A stretch of DNA of 64,000 bases from Mesorhizobium sp. M3A.F.Ca.ET.080.04.2.1 (GCF_003952525.1 NZ_CP034451.1:6052501-6116500), one strand, 5' to 3'; shown: positions 1 through 9,742, counted from the first letter of the stretch. Made by a program: numbers and translations. Notes: generated by a model from the sequence alone, not told the origin.

Positions 1-14
1 ACTAGGAGAAGCCT

Positions 15-809
15 GTGCCAACGCTGACCATGTACCAGGTCGACGCCTTCGCCGACCGGATATTCCAAGGCAATCCGGCGGCGGTTCTCATCTTGGAGGA
101 CTGGCTGCCCGAAGCCGTCATGCAGGCGATTGCCAATGAGAACAACCTTGCCGAAACGGCTTTTGCGCGGCCGAATGGCAAAAGGTGGGATCTGCGCTGG
201 TTCACGCCGATTCACGAGGCCGAGTTCTGCGGCCACGCAACGCTTGCGACTGCGCATGTGCTTGCCGAGGCCTACAGGGTGCAGGGCGACATGGCTTTTG
301 GGACGCGCGTGGGGGAGATCAGGGCTGCACGCAGGCAAGAGGCCTATCAGCTCGACCTGCCGGGCTTTTCACCCGAGCCTGTCGAGGCTGATCTGCTGCA
401 AGCGCTGCATGACAGTGTCTGCGCCCAGCCGGTCGCCTGTTTCCGCAATTTCGAGAACCTGTTCGTCGAGCTTGCCGACGAAGAAGCCGTGCGCTCCTTC
501 GTTCCCGACCTGATGAAGATTGCGGCCTTGCATCCGCTTGGCGTGGTCGTGACCGCGCGCGGGAACACACATGATTTCGTGTCGCGCTATTTCGCCCCTG
601 GCGCTGGCATTCCCGAGGACCCGGTGACCGGCTCGATCCACGCGACTTTGGTGCCTTATTGGTTCGAGAAACTTGGCAAGACCTGGCTGTCGGCATTCCA
701 GTGCTCGCAGCGCGGCGGCCATTTGCTGTGCGAGTTCGCCGGCGACCGTGTGCTGATCACGGGCCGCGCCAGGACCTTCATGAAGGCCGAAATTTATCTT
801 CCCGATTGA
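15..809 (+). CDS. PhzF family isomerase/epimerase
   Basis: The 264-residue protein has the PhzF (diaminopimelate epimerase-like) fold signatures: GNPAAV at residues 19-24, the acidic catalytic segment LAETAF around residue 47, EFCGHATLATA at 70-80, and EDPVTGSIHA near the C-terminus. Members isomerise small acids; PhzF itself acts in phenazine synthesis, but isolated rhizobial homologues have no established substrate. The start is GTG with AGGAGA eight bases upstream. Its 3' end overlaps the convergent GST gene by 32 bp. There are no phenazine genes nearby, so a phenazine role is not implied. Confidence 0.9.
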   Translation: MPTLTMYQVDAFADRIFQGNPAAVLILEDWLPEAVMQAIANENNLAETAFARPNGKRWDLRWFTPIHEAEFCGHATLATAHVLAEAYRVQGDMAFGTRVGEIRAARRQEAYQLDLPGFSPEPVEADLLQALHDSVCAQPVACFRNFENLFVELADEEAVRSFVPDLMKIAALHPLGVVVTARGNTHDFVSRYFAPGAGIPEDPVTGSIHATLVPYWFEKLGKTWLSAFQCSQRGGHLLCEFAGDRVLITGRARTFMKAEIYLPD

Positions 810-1437
810 TGCCTATTCGGCCTTTTCGGTGCGCGAAGCTCGGGCGGGCGGCGATGCGCGCATACCAGTCGCGGATCTCGGCGAAGCGGGCGAGCAGGTC
901 CTTCCCTTCTGTCGCCTTCACAAAATAGGCGATGACGGGCGCCGCGTGCAGATCGGCCAGCGTCAACTGATCGCCGAGCAGCCAAGGTCCTTTCGCCTTT
1001 AGAGATGTCAACACTTTGAGCACCGTCTCAGCCTGAGCGAGACCGCCGGCGATCAGCGCTTCATCCGGCGGCGCCCTTTCGAGCCGCTCCACTGCAACGT
1101 CCCAGACCATGGCGCGGTAGCCGTAGGCGTCGAACATGCCGATGATCTGGTTCATCCTCGCGCGGCCGCGGGCGTCAGCCGGCTGCAAAGCCGGACCATC
1201 GAAGGCCTCGTCGACATAGCGCGCGATGGCACCGGTCTCGAACAGCCGAAAACCGTCATGTTCGAAAGCCGGGATGCGGCCGAACGGGTGATGCTCCAGA
1301 TACCAGGCGGGAATGCCTTCAGCCGCGAAGATATCGAGCGGCACGAGTTCGTAGTTGACGCCCTTCTCCTCCAGCGTCATCCGCGCGATGCGCACATAGA
1401 CGCTGTAGTCGGCACCGTAGAGAGTTGGCTTGGCCAT
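778..1437 (-). CDS. Glutathione S-transferase family protein
   Basis: This 219-residue protein has an N-terminal thioredoxin-like GST domain (residues 1-80; YSVYVRIARMTLEEKG, then the cis-Pro region GRIPAFEHDG and the glutathione-binding ETGAIARY). An all-helical C-terminal domain follows, with LLGDQLTLADLHAAPVIAYF. It probably conjugates or reduces electrophiles with glutathione in the cytosol; the substrate cannot be read from sequence. Its 3' end overlaps phzF-like tail to tail, and an icd terminator separates it from icd upstream. Confidence 0.92.
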   Translation of the reverse strand: MAKPTLYGADYSVYVRIARMTLEEKGVNYELVPLDIFAAEGIPAWYLEHHPFGRIPAFEHDGFRLFETGAIARYVDEAFDGPALQPADARGRARMNQIIGMFDAYGYRAMVWDVAVERLERAPPDEALIAGGLAQAETVLKVLTSLKAKGPWLLGDQLTLADLHAAPVIAYFVKATEGKDLLARFAEIRDWYARIAARPSFAHRKGRIGINREDKFRPS

Positions 1438-1469
1438 CGATCAGCTCTCCCTTCCCTCGCGGTCGTACC

Positions 1470-1498
1470 AAAAAGTGAAGGCTCCTTTCGGAGCCTTC
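1470..1498 (-). terminator. Rho-independent terminator downstream of icd
   Basis: On the minus strand a 9-bp perfect stem (GAAGGCTCC/GGAGCCTTC) with a GAAA tetraloop is followed by ACTTTTT. It lies 108 bp after the icd stop and before the GST gene, so it should end icd transcription. Confidence 0.7.
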
Positions 1499-1560
1499 GG
1501 TATGCCGGGACTTTGCCACGCGGTCCGGCCCTCCGCTATGGCTCCGGGCGCTCGTTGGTT

Positions 1561-1584
1561 GAAAAGCCCATTTTGGGGCTTTTC
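1561..1584 (-). terminator. Hairpin directly downstream of icd
   Basis: A 9-bp perfect stem GAAAAGCCC/GGGCTTTTC with a 6-nt loop lies 22 bp after the icd stop codon. It lacks a long T-run beyond the stem on the minus strand. It may act as a first weak terminator or 3'-end stabiliser ahead of the stronger hairpin at 1470-1498. Confidence 0.5.
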
Positions 1585-1605
1585 AAACGCTTCGCGCACC
1601 GCTCC

Positions 1606-2817
1606 TCACCCCATGGCCTTCTGCAAGTTCTCGTCGATCTTGTCGAGGAAGCCGGTGGTCGACAGCCAGGGCTGGTCGGGGCCGATCAGCAGCGACAGGT
1701 CCTTGGTCATGAAGCCGGCCTCGACGGTCTGGATGCAGACCTTTTCCAGCGTCTCGGCGAAGCGCTTCAACTCGGCATTGTCGTCGAGCTTGGCGCGGTG
1801 GGCGAGGCCGCGCGTCCAGGCGAAGATCGAGGCGATCGAATTGGTCGAGGTCTCCTCGCCCTTCTGATGCTGGCGATAGTGGCGGGTGACGGTGCCGTGA
1901 GCGGCCTCCGCTTCCACCGTCTTGCCGTCCGGAGTCATCAGCACCGAGGTCATCAGGCCGAGCGAGCCGAATCCTTGAGCCACTGTGTCGGACTGCACGT
2001 CGCCATCATAGTTCTTGCAGGCCCAGACATAGCCGCCCGACCACTTCAGGCTGGAGGCGACCATGTCGTCGATCAGGCGGTGCTCGTACCAGAGCTTCTT
2101 CGACTTGAACTCGGCCTCGAATTCCTGCTCGTAGACTTCCTGGAAGATGTCCTTGAAGCGGCCGTCATAGGCCTTGAGGATGGTGTTCTTGGTCGAAAGG
2201 TAAACCGGATAGTTGCGCAGCAGGCCATAGTTGAGCGAAGCGCGGGCGAACTCGCGGATCGATTCGTCCAGATTGTACATGGCCATGGCAACGCCGGACG
2301 AGGGCGCGTCGAAAACGTCGTGCTCGATGACCTGGCCGTCCTCGCCGACGAACTTGATCGTCAGCTTGCCCTTGCCGGGGAAGCGGAAGTCGGTGGCGCG
2401 GTACTGATCGCCGAAGGCATGACGGCCGACGATGATCGGCTTGGTCCAGCCGGGCACAAGGCGCGGCACGTTCTTCATGATAATCGGCTCGCGAAAGATG
2501 GTCCCGCCGAGGATGTTGCGGATCGTGCCGTTCGGCGACTTCCACATCTTCTTGAGCTTGAATTCCTCGACACGCTGCTCGTCGGGCGTGATCGTCGCGC
2601 ATTTTACGCCGACGCCGTATTTCTTGATGGCGTTTGCCGAGTCGACCGTCACCTGATCGTTGGTGGCGTCGCGATGCTCGATGCCGAGGTCGTAGTAGTC
2701 CAGCTTGATGTCGAGATAGGGGTGGATCAGCTTGTCCTTGATGAACTGCCAGATGATGCGGGTCATCTCGTCGCCGTCGAGCTCGACGACCGGGTTCGCC
2801 ACCTTGATCTTCGCCAT
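1606..2817 (-). CDS. icd: NADP-dependent isocitrate dehydrogenase
   Basis: The 403-residue enzyme oxidatively decarboxylates isocitrate to 2-oxoglutarate in the TCA cycle, making NADPH. It is of the eukaryote-like homodimeric type used by alphaproteobacteria: [18 protein letters not shown] at the start, then [38 protein letters not shown] and the nucleotide-binding [12 protein letters not shown]. The reading frame stays open upstream, but the ATG at 2817 begins the family-conserved N-terminus and is preceded by GAGG. It is monocistronic, with two hairpins downstream. Confidence 0.97.
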   Translation of the reverse strand: MAKIKVANPVVELDGDEMTRIIWQFIKDKLIHPYLDIKLDYYDLGIEHRDATNDQVTVDSANAIKKYGVGVKCATITPDEQRVEEFKLKKMWKSPNGTIRNILGGTIFREPIIMKNVPRLVPGWTKPIIVGRHAFGDQYRATDFRFPGKGKLTIKFVGEDGQVIEHDVFDAPSSGVAMAMYNLDESIREFARASLNYGLLRNYPVYLSTKNTILKAYDGRFKDIFQEVYEQEFEAEFKSKKLWYEHRLIDDMVASSLKWSGGYVWACKNYDGDVQSDTVAQGFGSLGLMTSVLMTPDGKTVEAEAAHGTVTRHYRQHQKGEETSTNSIASIFAWTRGLAHRAKLDDNAELKRFAETLEKVCIQTVEAGFMTKDLSLLIGPDQPWLSTTGFLDKIDENLQKAMG

Positions 2818-3023
2818 GAAAGAATGCCTCGTTGCTGGGGATCTGAACGGCCTCGCGCACATGGCTTTCGGCCGGGGTTGCGGAGCGTATATCAAAGCCT
2901 TTTTGAGCGCGCAAACCGCGATCCGCAGCACTATGGCAAGTCTCGTTCTTGTGAGTGCTTCATTTTCCGGGTCGGATGTGGCAGGGGACGCCGAAACGCC
3001 GCAAATCCTGATTACCGACAGCT

Positions 3024-3875
3024 ATGTCCACCAGTGAAGACCTACCCAATACCGCTGCCGCCGGGCCGGCAATCATCCTCGTCGAGCCGCAGCTTGGCGA
3101 GAATATCGGTATGGTCGCGCGCGCCATGGCGAATTTCGGCCTTGCCGAGCTGCGGCTGGTCAATCCGCGCGACGGCTGGCCGAGCGAGAAGGCGCGCGCT
3201 GCCGCCAGCCGTGCCGACCATGTCATCGACACCACCAAGGTATTCGACGACCTGGCCTCGGCCGTCGCCGACCTCAACTTCGTCTTTGCCACTACGGCAC
3301 GCGAGCGCGACGGCTTCAAGCCGGTGCGAGGTCCGGTGGAGGCTGGCAGGGCGCTGAGGGCCCGCGCCGCGGCGGGGCAGCGCACCGGTATCCTGTTCGG
3401 CCGCGAGCGCTTCGGTCTCTACAATGACGAAGTCGGCCTGGCCGACGAGATCGTGACCTTTCCCGTCGATCCCGGCTTCTCCTCGCTCAACATCGCGCAG
3501 GCCGTGCTCTTGATGTCCTATGAGTGGATGAAGTCCGGCCTCATTGAGGAGACCGCGACCAATTTCTCCGGACCGGAACTCGTGCCGGCGAGCAAGGAAC
3601 AACTGCACAGCCTGTTTGCCTATCTCGAAGGCGCGCTCGAGGCGCGCGGTTATTTCCGCCCGGAAGAAAAGAAGCCGAAGATGGTCGACAATCTGCGCGC
3701 GGTGCTGACGCGGGCGGGGTTCGCCGAGCCGGAGTTGAAGGTGCTGCGCGGCATCATCTCGTCGCTCGATAGGTTCTCGCCGGCCATGCCGCGCGGCGAC
3801 GGCTCTCCGGCGGACGATCCGAGACGGCTTCCCGCGGCGGCTCAGCGAAGCAAGCCGGCGCAGGACAAAGAATAG
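3024..3875 (+). CDS. TrmJ-type tRNA/rRNA 2'-O-methyltransferase
   Basis: This 283-residue SpoU/TrmH-fold methyltransferase carries the knotted SAM-binding motifs: VEPQLGENIGMVARAM near the N-terminus, ILFGRERFGL in the middle, and the knot motif SSLNIAQAVLLMSYE near residue 155. The length and order match TrmJ, which methylates the ribose of nucleotide 32 of some tRNAs. The C-terminal extension after residue 165 is typical of that group. It is divergent from icd, whose start lies 206 bp away. Confidence 0.9.
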   Translation: MSTSEDLPNTAAAGPAIILVEPQLGENIGMVARAMANFGLAELRLVNPRDGWPSEKARAAASRADHVIDTTKVFDDLASAVADLNFVFATTARERDGFKPVRGPVEAGRALRARAAAGQRTGILFGRERFGLYNDEVGLADEIVTFPVDPGFSSLNIAQAVLLMSYEWMKSGLIEETATNFSGPELVPASKEQLHSLFAYLEGALEARGYFRPEEKKPKMVDNLRAVLTRAGFAEPELKVLRGIISSLDRFSPAMPRGDGSPADDPRRLPAAAQRSKPAQDKE

Positions 3876-3902
3876 CACCGCTTAACTTGGACCCTCGCCA
3901 GT

Positions 3903-3922
3903 AACCGAATCTTATTCGGTTT
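3903..3922 (+). terminator. Weak hairpin after the TrmJ-type gene
   Basis: An 8-bp inverted repeat AACCGAAT/ATTCGGTT with a 3-nt loop lies 27 bp after the stop of the methyltransferase gene and before the membrane-protein gene. Only two T residues follow, so termination would be weak. Confidence 0.35.
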
Positions 3923-3953
3923 GATCCAGCATGCCGGAAACTGGGGGTGCTGG

Positions 3954-4565
3954 ATGTTTACGTCCAATATCGGTCGCCTGCGCTTCTTTTTCTACTCTTG
4001 CGCCTTGACGGTGGCGGAAATCGTGGCGGTTGTCGTCTGCATTTCCGCAACGATCGGCTTTGAGGGCTTGATCAATTCGCCGCCGGGCCCGTCGCGGCAA
4101 GGAATGGCGGGCGCCGTTCTGGTCGTATCGCTCGCGATCGTTCTGGCGCGAGGCAATGTCGCTTGGCGCCGGAGCCGCGACGCCAATGGGGCGGCCTGGA
4201 TCTTCTGGGCCTATTTCGTGCTTTCCGCCATCTACGCGCTCCTGCAGGCGGGCACGCTGCTGGTCATCGAGTTCGGCAATCCAGAAAGCACGCCTGGCGG
4301 TCTGAACCTGCTCGGTCTGTCTATATTCGGCCTCTGGGCCACGATCCTCTGGGCGAAGCCGGTTGCCGGCAGCAACATCGAGGAACTGACATCCGTTTTC
4401 GACTTCGACGGTTCGGTGCCGGCGCCAACGCGCGCTGAGCGGATGGCGATGAGCGCAGCCGCGCCCGCCACCTCGCGCAACGCCGCGCCGGCCGCGCGAC
4501 CGGCACCTGCAGCACAGCCGTTGGGCCGGCCGCGGCCCGCGGGTTTCGGCAAGCGGGGACTCTAA
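3954..4565 (+). CDS. DUF805-like membrane protein
   Basis: The predicted 203-residue protein has four hydrophobic segments (about residues 10-30, 50-68, 85-105 and 118-135). Between segments 2 and 3 it has an RRSRDANGAAW motif like the RR..HD motif of DUF805 proteins. The C-terminal 60 residues are Ala/Pro-rich and probably disordered. The ATG at 3954 follows a G-rich ribosome-binding site and starts with GRLRFF, as DUF805 proteins do; a TTG 33 bases upstream is less likely. Function unknown; the family assignment is moderate. Confidence 0.6.
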   Translation: MFTSNIGRLRFFFYSCALTVAEIVAVVVCISATIGFEGLINSPPGPSRQGMAGAVLVVSLAIVLARGNVAWRRSRDANGAAWIFWAYFVLSAIYALLQAGTLLVIEFGNPESTPGGLNLLGLSIFGLWATILWAKPVAGSNIEELTSVFDFDGSVPAPTRAERMAMSAAAPATSRNAAPAARPAPAAQPLGRPRPAGFGKRGL

Positions 4566-4671
4566 AGCTGCGCAAAAGCTGCTGGCATTTGTCACTTCAA
4601 CACCATGATCGTTCCAGATAGAAGCGCCAGTGGCCAATCACCGGCCAGGCTCTTCTTGCGGTCCCGATGAC

Positions 4672-5472
4672 ATGAACGAACGATCAAGCCAGCGCCCGAT
4701 CCTGATGTTCGATTCCGGGGTCGGCGGGCTGACGGTGCTGCGCGAGGCGCGCGTGCTGATGCCCGACCGCCGTTTCATCTATGTCGCCGACGATGCGGCA
4801 TTCCCCTACGGCGCCTGGGAGGAGCCGGCGCTGAAGGAACACATTCTTTCGCTGTTCGGCAAATTGCTCGACCGTTTCCGGCCATCGATCTCGGTGATTG
4901 CCTGCAACACCGCCTCGACCCTGGTGATCGAAGCGCTGCGCGAGAAATTCCCCGGCCATCCCTTCGTCGGCACGGTGCCGGCGATCAAACCGGCGGCCGA
5001 GCGCACTCGTTCGGGCCTCGTTTCAGTGCTGGCGACGCCCGGCACGGTGAAACGCCAGTACACGCGTGACCTGATCAGCAAATGGGCGCAGAAGTGCCAT
5101 GTCCGCCTGGTCGGCAGCGACCGGCTGGCGGGACTGGCCGAGATCTACATGCGCGAGGGCTTTGTCGACGAGGAGGCCGTGCGCGCCGAGATCGCGCCGT
5201 GCTTCATCGAGCATGACGGGCAGCGCACCGATATCGTGGTGCTTGCCTGCACGCATTATCCGTTTCTTGCCAATCGCATGCGCAAGACCGCGCCCTGGCC
5301 GGTGGACTGGATCGATCCGGCCGAAGCGATCGCGCGCCGCGCCCTGTCGCTGCTCGATCCCAGTGGCGCAGCGTCGGGCGAGAACGAGGCCGACATCGCC
5401 GTCTTCACCTCCGGCAAGGCCGATTTCGCCATCAGGCGTCTCATTCAAGGCTTTGGGCTGACCGCGGCTTGA
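4672..5472 (+). CDS. murI: Glutamate racemase
   Basis: This 266-residue cofactor-independent racemase interconverts L- and D-glutamate for peptidoglycan. Both catalytic cysteines are present, in IACNTAS and LACTHYPF, together with [12 protein letters not shown] at the N-terminus and [12 protein letters not shown] at 4630 would add 14 poorly conserved residues; the ATG at 4672 gives the usual family length. It sits alone between a membrane-protein gene and a DUF3008 gene on the same strand. Confidence 0.93.
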   Translation: MNERSSQRPILMFDSGVGGLTVLREARVLMPDRRFIYVADDAAFPYGAWEEPALKEHILSLFGKLLDRFRPSISVIACNTASTLVIEALREKFPGHPFVGTVPAIKPAAERTRSGLVSVLATPGTVKRQYTRDLISKWAQKCHVRLVGSDRLAGLAEIYMREGFVDEEAVRAEIAPCFIEHDGQRTDIVVLACTHYPFLANRMRKTAPWPVDWIDPAEAIARRALSLLDPSGAASGENEADIAVFTSGKADFAIRRLIQGFGLTAA

Positions 5473-5531
5473 GCCTGGAACTGCGCCGGCAGCGCCGCGT
5501 TGATTCTCCTCAAGCAAGAGGAGAAACCGCC

Positions 5532-5717
5532 ATGCCCGCCAGATCGCAAGCCCAGCAGAAGGCTGCCGGCGCCGCGCTTTCGGCAAAGCGCGGCGAGACC
5601 AAGAAGAGCGAGCTCAAAGGCGCTTCGCGCGAAATGTATGAATCGATGAGCGAGAAGCAGCTCGAGGAGTTCGCCGAAACCAAGCGCAAGGACCTGCCGA
5701 AGAAGAAGGACAGCTGA
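5532..5717 (+). CDS. DUF3008 small basic protein
   Basis: The 61-residue, Lys/Ala-rich, highly charged protein starts MPARSQAQQKAAG and ends with a KKK-rich tail, matching the DUF3008 family of unknown function. The ATG at 5532 has AGGAGAAA eight bases upstream, which decides against an in-frame start 63 bases earlier. It lies 59 bp after murI on the same strand and is followed by a terminator. Its size and charge suggest a nucleic-acid-associated or stress protein, but that is only a guess. Confidence 0.8.
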   Translation: MPARSQAQQKAAGAALSAKRGETKKSELKGASREMYESMSEKQLEEFAETKRKDLPKKKDS

Positions 5718-6059
5718 GCGGCCCGAAAGGCGCGGCCTTCAGTCCTCCGCCGCAAGAAGCTTGGATGATCGGCGCGTCCGGATGGGTGCCGGCTGCGCCA
5801 GTCAGAAGCTTGACAGCGCTCAAATCTCCGTTTAACGACCCTGCCAACACCGGGTGGCAACGCCCGGTGGTTTCTTTTGCATGGGCGAGACCGACGCCAG
5901 CCTATCGGTGGTCTTGCTCGAATTGACGTGTCCCGTGGGTCTTCCGTCGCGTTGCGTGGAAAACCCTGTCAGGTCTCGAAAACGGAGGCCAGAGGAGGGC
6001 GCGTTTCCTTCACCCGGGGCCATGGGGTTTCCGGGTATATCGTTTTGAAAGGGAATGCG
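5718..6059. other. Intergenic region before rpsD
   Basis: This 342-bp stretch has no convincing coding frame. It contains the terminator at 5848-5878 and then about 180 bases that should hold the rpsD promoter and leader, including TTGACG near 5931 and a CCCGG/CCGGG hairpin close to the rpsD ribosome-binding site. S4 is autoregulated in some bacteria, but I cannot recognise a known S4 leader here. Confidence 0.5.
5848..5878 (+). terminator. Rho-independent terminator after the DUF3008 gene
   Basis: A 7-bp stem CACCGGG/CCCGGTG with an 8-nt loop is followed by GTTTCTTTT. It lies 130 bp downstream of the DUF3008 stop and upstream of rpsD, separating the two units. Confidence 0.65.
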
Positions 6060-6677
6060 ATGAGCAAGCGCGAATCCGCGAAATACAAGATCGACCGCCG
6101 TCTTGGCGAAAACATCTGGGGCCGCCCGAAGTCCCCGGTCAACAAGCGTGAATACGGCCCCGGCCAGCATGGCCAGCGCCGCAAGGGCAAGCTTTCCGAC
6201 TTCGGCCTGCAGCTGCGCGCCAAGCAGAAACTGAAGGGCCACTATGGCGACGTCTCGGAAAAGCAGTTCCGCAAGGTTTATGAAGAGGCCAACCGCCGCA
6301 AGGGCGACACCTCCGAGAACCTGATCGGCCTGCTCGAGTCGCGCCTCGATGCGATCGTCTATCGCGCCAAGTTCGTGCCGACCATCTTCGCCGCCCGCCA
6401 GTTCGTCAACCACGGCCACGTGAACGTCAACGGCAGGCGCGTCAACATCGGCTCGTATCGCTGCAAGCCGGGCGACGTCATCGAGGTGCGCGAGAAGTCG
6501 AAGCAGCTCGTCATCGTGCTGGAGTCCGTCGGCCTGGCCGAGCGCGACGTGCCGGACTACATCGAAGCCGACCACAACAAGATGACCGCGACCTACAACC
6601 GCGTCCCCGGCCTGTCGGACGTTCCGTTTGCCGTGCAGATGGAACCGAACCTGGTCGTTGAATTCTATTCGCGCTGA
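6060..6677 (+). CDS. rpsD: 30S ribosomal protein S4
   Basis: The 205-residue S4 protein nucleates 30S assembly on 16S rRNA. The start [20 protein letters not shown], the central S4 RNA-binding domain ([29 protein letters not shown]) and the C-terminal EFYSR are all present. The frame is open for 61 codons upstream, but the ATG at 6060 follows AAAGGGA and starts the conserved N-terminus. As in other alphaproteobacteria the gene is outside the large ribosomal operons. A strong terminator follows. Confidence 0.98.
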   Translation: MSKRESAKYKIDRRLGENIWGRPKSPVNKREYGPGQHGQRRKGKLSDFGLQLRAKQKLKGHYGDVSEKQFRKVYEEANRRKGDTSENLIGLLESRLDAIVYRAKFVPTIFAARQFVNHGHVNVNGRRVNIGSYRCKPGDVIEVREKSKQLVIVLESVGLAERDVPDYIEADHNKMTATYNRVPGLSDVPFAVQMEPNLVVEFYSR

Positions 6678-6702
6678 TAGCAGGCCGTCAGCCTCACGAT
6701 CG

Positions 6703-6732
6703 AAGGCCGCCCATCGAGGCGGCCTTTTCTTT
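6703..6732 (+). terminator. Rho-independent terminator of rpsD
   Basis: A 9-bp perfect stem AAGGCCGCC/GGCGGCCTT with a 6-nt loop is followed by TTCTTT. It begins 25 bp after the rpsD stop. Confidence 0.85.
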
Positions 6733-6784
6733 GTCGGCCGCGTCCGCTAATCCGTGCGCAACAGAACCGTGGGGCCTCAGCGCC

Positions 6785-7671
6785 ATGAACATGCTGCCAG
6801 ACGCCAAATCCCTGGAGCCGATGGGCGGCGACGGCTGCCATCCGCTGTTTCGCGATGCGCCGTCCTCGGTCGAGTTCAACAAGCTGCGCAAGCGGCTGCT
6901 GAGACTGACGCGCCAGGCCATTGAAGACTTCGCGATGGTGAAGCCCGGCGAGCGCTGGCTGGTGGCGCTCTCCGGCGGCAAGGATTCTTACGGCCTGCTC
7001 GCCTTGCTGCTCGACCTCAAATGGCGCGGGCTGCTGCCGGTCGAACTGCTCGCCTGCAATCTCGACCAGGGCCAGCCCAATTTTCCAAAACACATCCTGC
7101 CGGACTATCTGAACGCCAACGGCATCGCGCATCGCATCGAGTATCAGGACACCTATTCGGTGGTGACCGACAAGTTGCCCGAGGGCAGCACCTATTGCTC
7201 GCTGTGCTCACGGCTGCGGCGCGGCCATCTCTACCGCATCGCGCGCGAGGAGGGCTGCGCGGCGCTGGTGCTCGGCCACCATCGCGAGGACATCCTCGAG
7301 ACCTTTTCATGAACCTCTTCCATGGCGGGCGTCTCGCCGCCATGCCGCCGAAGCTCATCAACGACGAGGGCGACGTCATGGTTCTGCGCCCGCTCGCCTA
7401 TTGCGCCGAGATCGATCTCGAGAAATTCGCCGGAGCGATGAAGTTCCCGATCATTCCGTGCGACCTCTGCGGCAGCCAGGAAGGTCTCCAGCGCAATGCC
7501 ATGAAGGCGATGCTGGACGATATCGAGAAGCGCATGCCCGGCCGGAAGGACACCATGATCCGCGCCATGACGAATGTGCGGCCGTCGCATCTGCTCGACC
7601 GAAAAATCTTCGACTTCGCCGCGCTCGATGCGCGCTTCACCACAGGGCAAGGCATTTCCGATGACATTTGA
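6785..7671 (+). pseudogene. ttcA: tRNA 2-thiocytidine synthetase, frameshifted
   Basis: TtcA thiolates cytidine 32 of tRNA using an ATP PP-loop and an Fe-S cluster. The first part (6785-7312) carries the PP-loop SGGKDS and the first cysteine pair CSLC, and stops after [11 protein letters not shown]. The rest (from 7306 in the next frame) continues as [11 protein letters not shown] through the second pair CDLC to GISDDI. One T is missing in the run at 7304-7307: with five T residues the whole protein would be a normal ~296-residue TtcA. The ATG at 6785 is the likely start. It is either a sequencing error or a recent inactivation; the downstream half would lack the ATP site. The 3' end overlaps the next gene by 11 bp. 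Confidence 0.88.
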
Positions 7672-8488
7672 CGATGAAGCGATCGACTGGCTGGCCGATC
7701 TCCTCGCCGACGCCGCCAGGATCGAAATCATGCCGCGCTTCCGCCGGCTGGGCGAAGGCGATATCCGCCAGAAGACGTCGGCTGCCGACCTCGTGACCGA
7801 GGCCGATGTCAATGCCGAAAGGCTGATTACCGCACGGCTGCGCGAACGCTACCCCGATGCCCTGGTGATCGGCGAAGAGGCCTGCGAGGACAATCCAGCC
7901 TTGCTGGCCGGGCTCGGCGAGGCAGCTCTTGCCTTCGTCATCGATCCGGTCGACGGCACCTTCAACTTTGCGTCGGGCGTGCCGCTGTTCGGCGTCATGC
8001 TGGGCGTCGTGGTCAAGGGCGAGACGGTCGCCGGCATCATCCATGATCCGGTCGGGAAGGACTGGCTTATCGGCGCCAGGGGGGCGGGCAGCCATATCCG
8101 TCATGCGCATGGCGCGCTGGAGAAGGTGCGTGTCGCCGCACCGGTGGCGATCTCACAGATGACGGGCGCCGTATCCTGGCAGTATCTGAAGGAGCCGGAG
8201 CGTTCGCGGCTCGCCCGCAACCAGACCAAGGCGCTGTCGCAATTCGGCTATCGTTGCGCGGCGCACGAATATCGGCTGCTGGCGAGCGGCCATGCGCATT
8301 TCGTCGTCTACAACAAGCTGATGCCGTGGGATCATCTTGCCGGCGTCCTGATCCACCAGGAAGCTGGCGGCTACGCCGCCCGCATCGACGGCAGCGCCTA
8401 TTTGCCGTCTCATGTCGGCGGCGGTCTGCTCGTAGCGCCGGACAGGAATAGCTGGGACGAGTTGCGCCGCGAACTTTGGGCCGACTAA
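7661..8488 (+). CDS. Inositol monophosphatase family protein
   Basis: The 275-residue protein has the metal-binding motifs of the IMPase/FBPase superfamily: [26 protein letters not shown] and, near the C-terminus, [16 protein letters not shown]. It should dephosphorylate a small sugar or inositol phosphate with Mg2+; the substrate is not assignable (IMPase, histidinol-phosphate phosphatase and CysQ share these motifs). The ATG at 7661 lies inside the last codons of ttcA, suggesting translational coupling. Confidence 0.9.
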   Translation: MTFDDEAIDWLADLLADAARIEIMPRFRRLGEGDIRQKTSAADLVTEADVNAERLITARLRERYPDALVIGEEACEDNPALLAGLGEAALAFVIDPVDGTFNFASGVPLFGVMLGVVVKGETVAGIIHDPVGKDWLIGARGAGSHIRHAHGALEKVRVAAPVAISQMTGAVSWQYLKEPERSRLARNQTKALSQFGYRCAAHEYRLLASGHAHFVVYNKLMPWDHLAGVLIHQEAGGYAARIDGSAYLPSHVGGGLLVAPDRNSWDELRRELWAD

Positions 8489-8497
8489 ACCGCCAGA

Positions 8498-9742
8498 TCA
8501 CACTGGCGGGTTGTGCGGTTGGAACAGCCGTCCGCGCTCGGCAAAAAGGATCATCAGCAGGGCGGCGAATGAGACGGTGCAGAAGCCGGCGGCCAGCGGC
8601 GTGACCGTGCCGTTGAAAGCCTGGCCGATCAGCGTGCCGAGGATGCCGCCGAGAAAGGTCTGCATGAAGCCGAGGATCGATGAGGCCGTGCCGGCGAGTT
8701 CGCCGAGCGGCTCCATGGCCAAAGCGTTGAAATTCGCGCCAAGCCCGCCGAACGGCAGCATGGCGGCGGCAAAGAAGCCGACGAACAGCCAGAGCGGCAT
8801 CCGCATCTCCAGCGAGACGACGAGCCAGACTAGGCTGATGGTGAGAAACAGCAGCAGCGCGCTTTGCGAGAGGCGGCGCATGCCGATCTTGCCGACGAGC
8901 CGCGCGTTGAGGAAGTTCGAGAAGGCAAGCACACCGGCAACGCCGGCGAAGATAAGCGGGAACAACTCGCCGACATGGAAGACGTCGAGATAGATCTGCT
9001 GCGCCGAATTGATGAACCCGAACATCGCGCCGAAGATGAAGGTGCTGGCGAAGGCATAGCAAAGCGCGATGCGGTTGGTGAGCACGATACGGAACCCGCC
9101 GACTATGGATTGCATCGTTAGCGGGCGGCGGTATTCCGGGTGCAGCGTTTCCGGCAAGCGCAGCAGCGACCACGCCGAGACGATCAGCGCGCCGACGGCC
9201 ATGGTGACGAAGATCCAGTGCCAGGTGGCGAACAGCATGATGAATTGGCCAATGCCGGGCGCGACGACCGGGATCGCCATGAAGACCATGAAGATCAACG
9301 ACATGACTTCGGCCATGCGGCGGCCTTCGAATGTATCGCGCACGATCGAGACCGCGATGACGCGGGTCGCCGCGGCGCCGATTCCCTGCACGAGCCGGCA
9401 AGCGAGCAGAATGGCGAAGCTCGGCGCAACCGTAGCCGCGGCAGCGGCCGCCACATAAATGACCAGCCCAACGACAAGCGGCGCGCGGCGCCCGAACCGG
9501 TCGGAGACCGGGCCGAAGAAAAGCTGCCCGCTGCCAAAGCCCAAAATATAAGCGGTGATCACATATTGGCGATGGTTCTCGTTCTCGACCCCGAGCGAGG
9601 CGCCGATCTGCTGCAGAGCCGGCAGCATGATGTCGATGGCCAGCGAGTTGAGCGCCATAAGCGCTGCGCAGAGCGCAATGAATTCCCAGCGCGGAATAGG
9701 CAAGCTGCTTGCCCGTTGCTGCGCTTCTACCTGCTTGTCCAC
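8498..9742 (-). CDS. Bcr/CflA family MFS multidrug efflux transporter
   Basis: The 414-residue, 12-TM major facilitator belongs to the Bcr/CflA drug:H+ antiporter group: SLAIDIMLPALQQIG in TM1, the motif A region GPVSDRFGRRAPL, and the antiporter motif C-like stretch VVAPGIGQFI in TM5. It probably exports drugs or small metabolites such as cysteine from the inner membrane. It converges on the IMPase-family gene 9 bp away. A longer overlapping frame (8067-9929) lacks any membrane pattern and is not real. Confidence 0.92.
   Translation of the reverse strand: MDKQVEAQQRASSLPIPRWEFIALCAALMALNSLAIDIMLPALQQIGASLGVENENHRQYVITAYILGFGSGQLFFGPVSDRFGRRAPLVVGLVIYVAAAAAATVAPSFAILLACRLVQGIGAAATRVIAVSIVRDTFEGRRMAEVMSLIFMVFMAIPVVAPGIGQFIMLFATWHWIFVTMAVGALIVSAWSLLRLPETLHPEYRRPLTMQSIVGGFRIVLTNRIALCYAFASTFIFGAMFGFINSAQQIYLDVFHVGELFPLIFAGVAGVLAFSNFLNARLVGKIGMRRLSQSALLLFLTISLVWLVVSLEMRMPLWLFVGFFAAAMLPFGGLGANFNALAMEPLGELAGTASSILGFMQTFLGGILGTLIGQAFNGTVTPLAAGFCTVSFAALLMILFAERGRLFQPHNPPV

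Noticed and set aside
1258..3357. 699-codon plus-strand open frame
   Set aside because: Antisense to icd and the GST gene and out of frame with the TrmJ-type gene; no family resemblance.
7300..7312. Programmed -1 frameshift in ttcA
   Set aside because: The site does not fit a slippery heptamer in the reading frame, and ttcA is not known to use frameshifting; a missing base is simpler.
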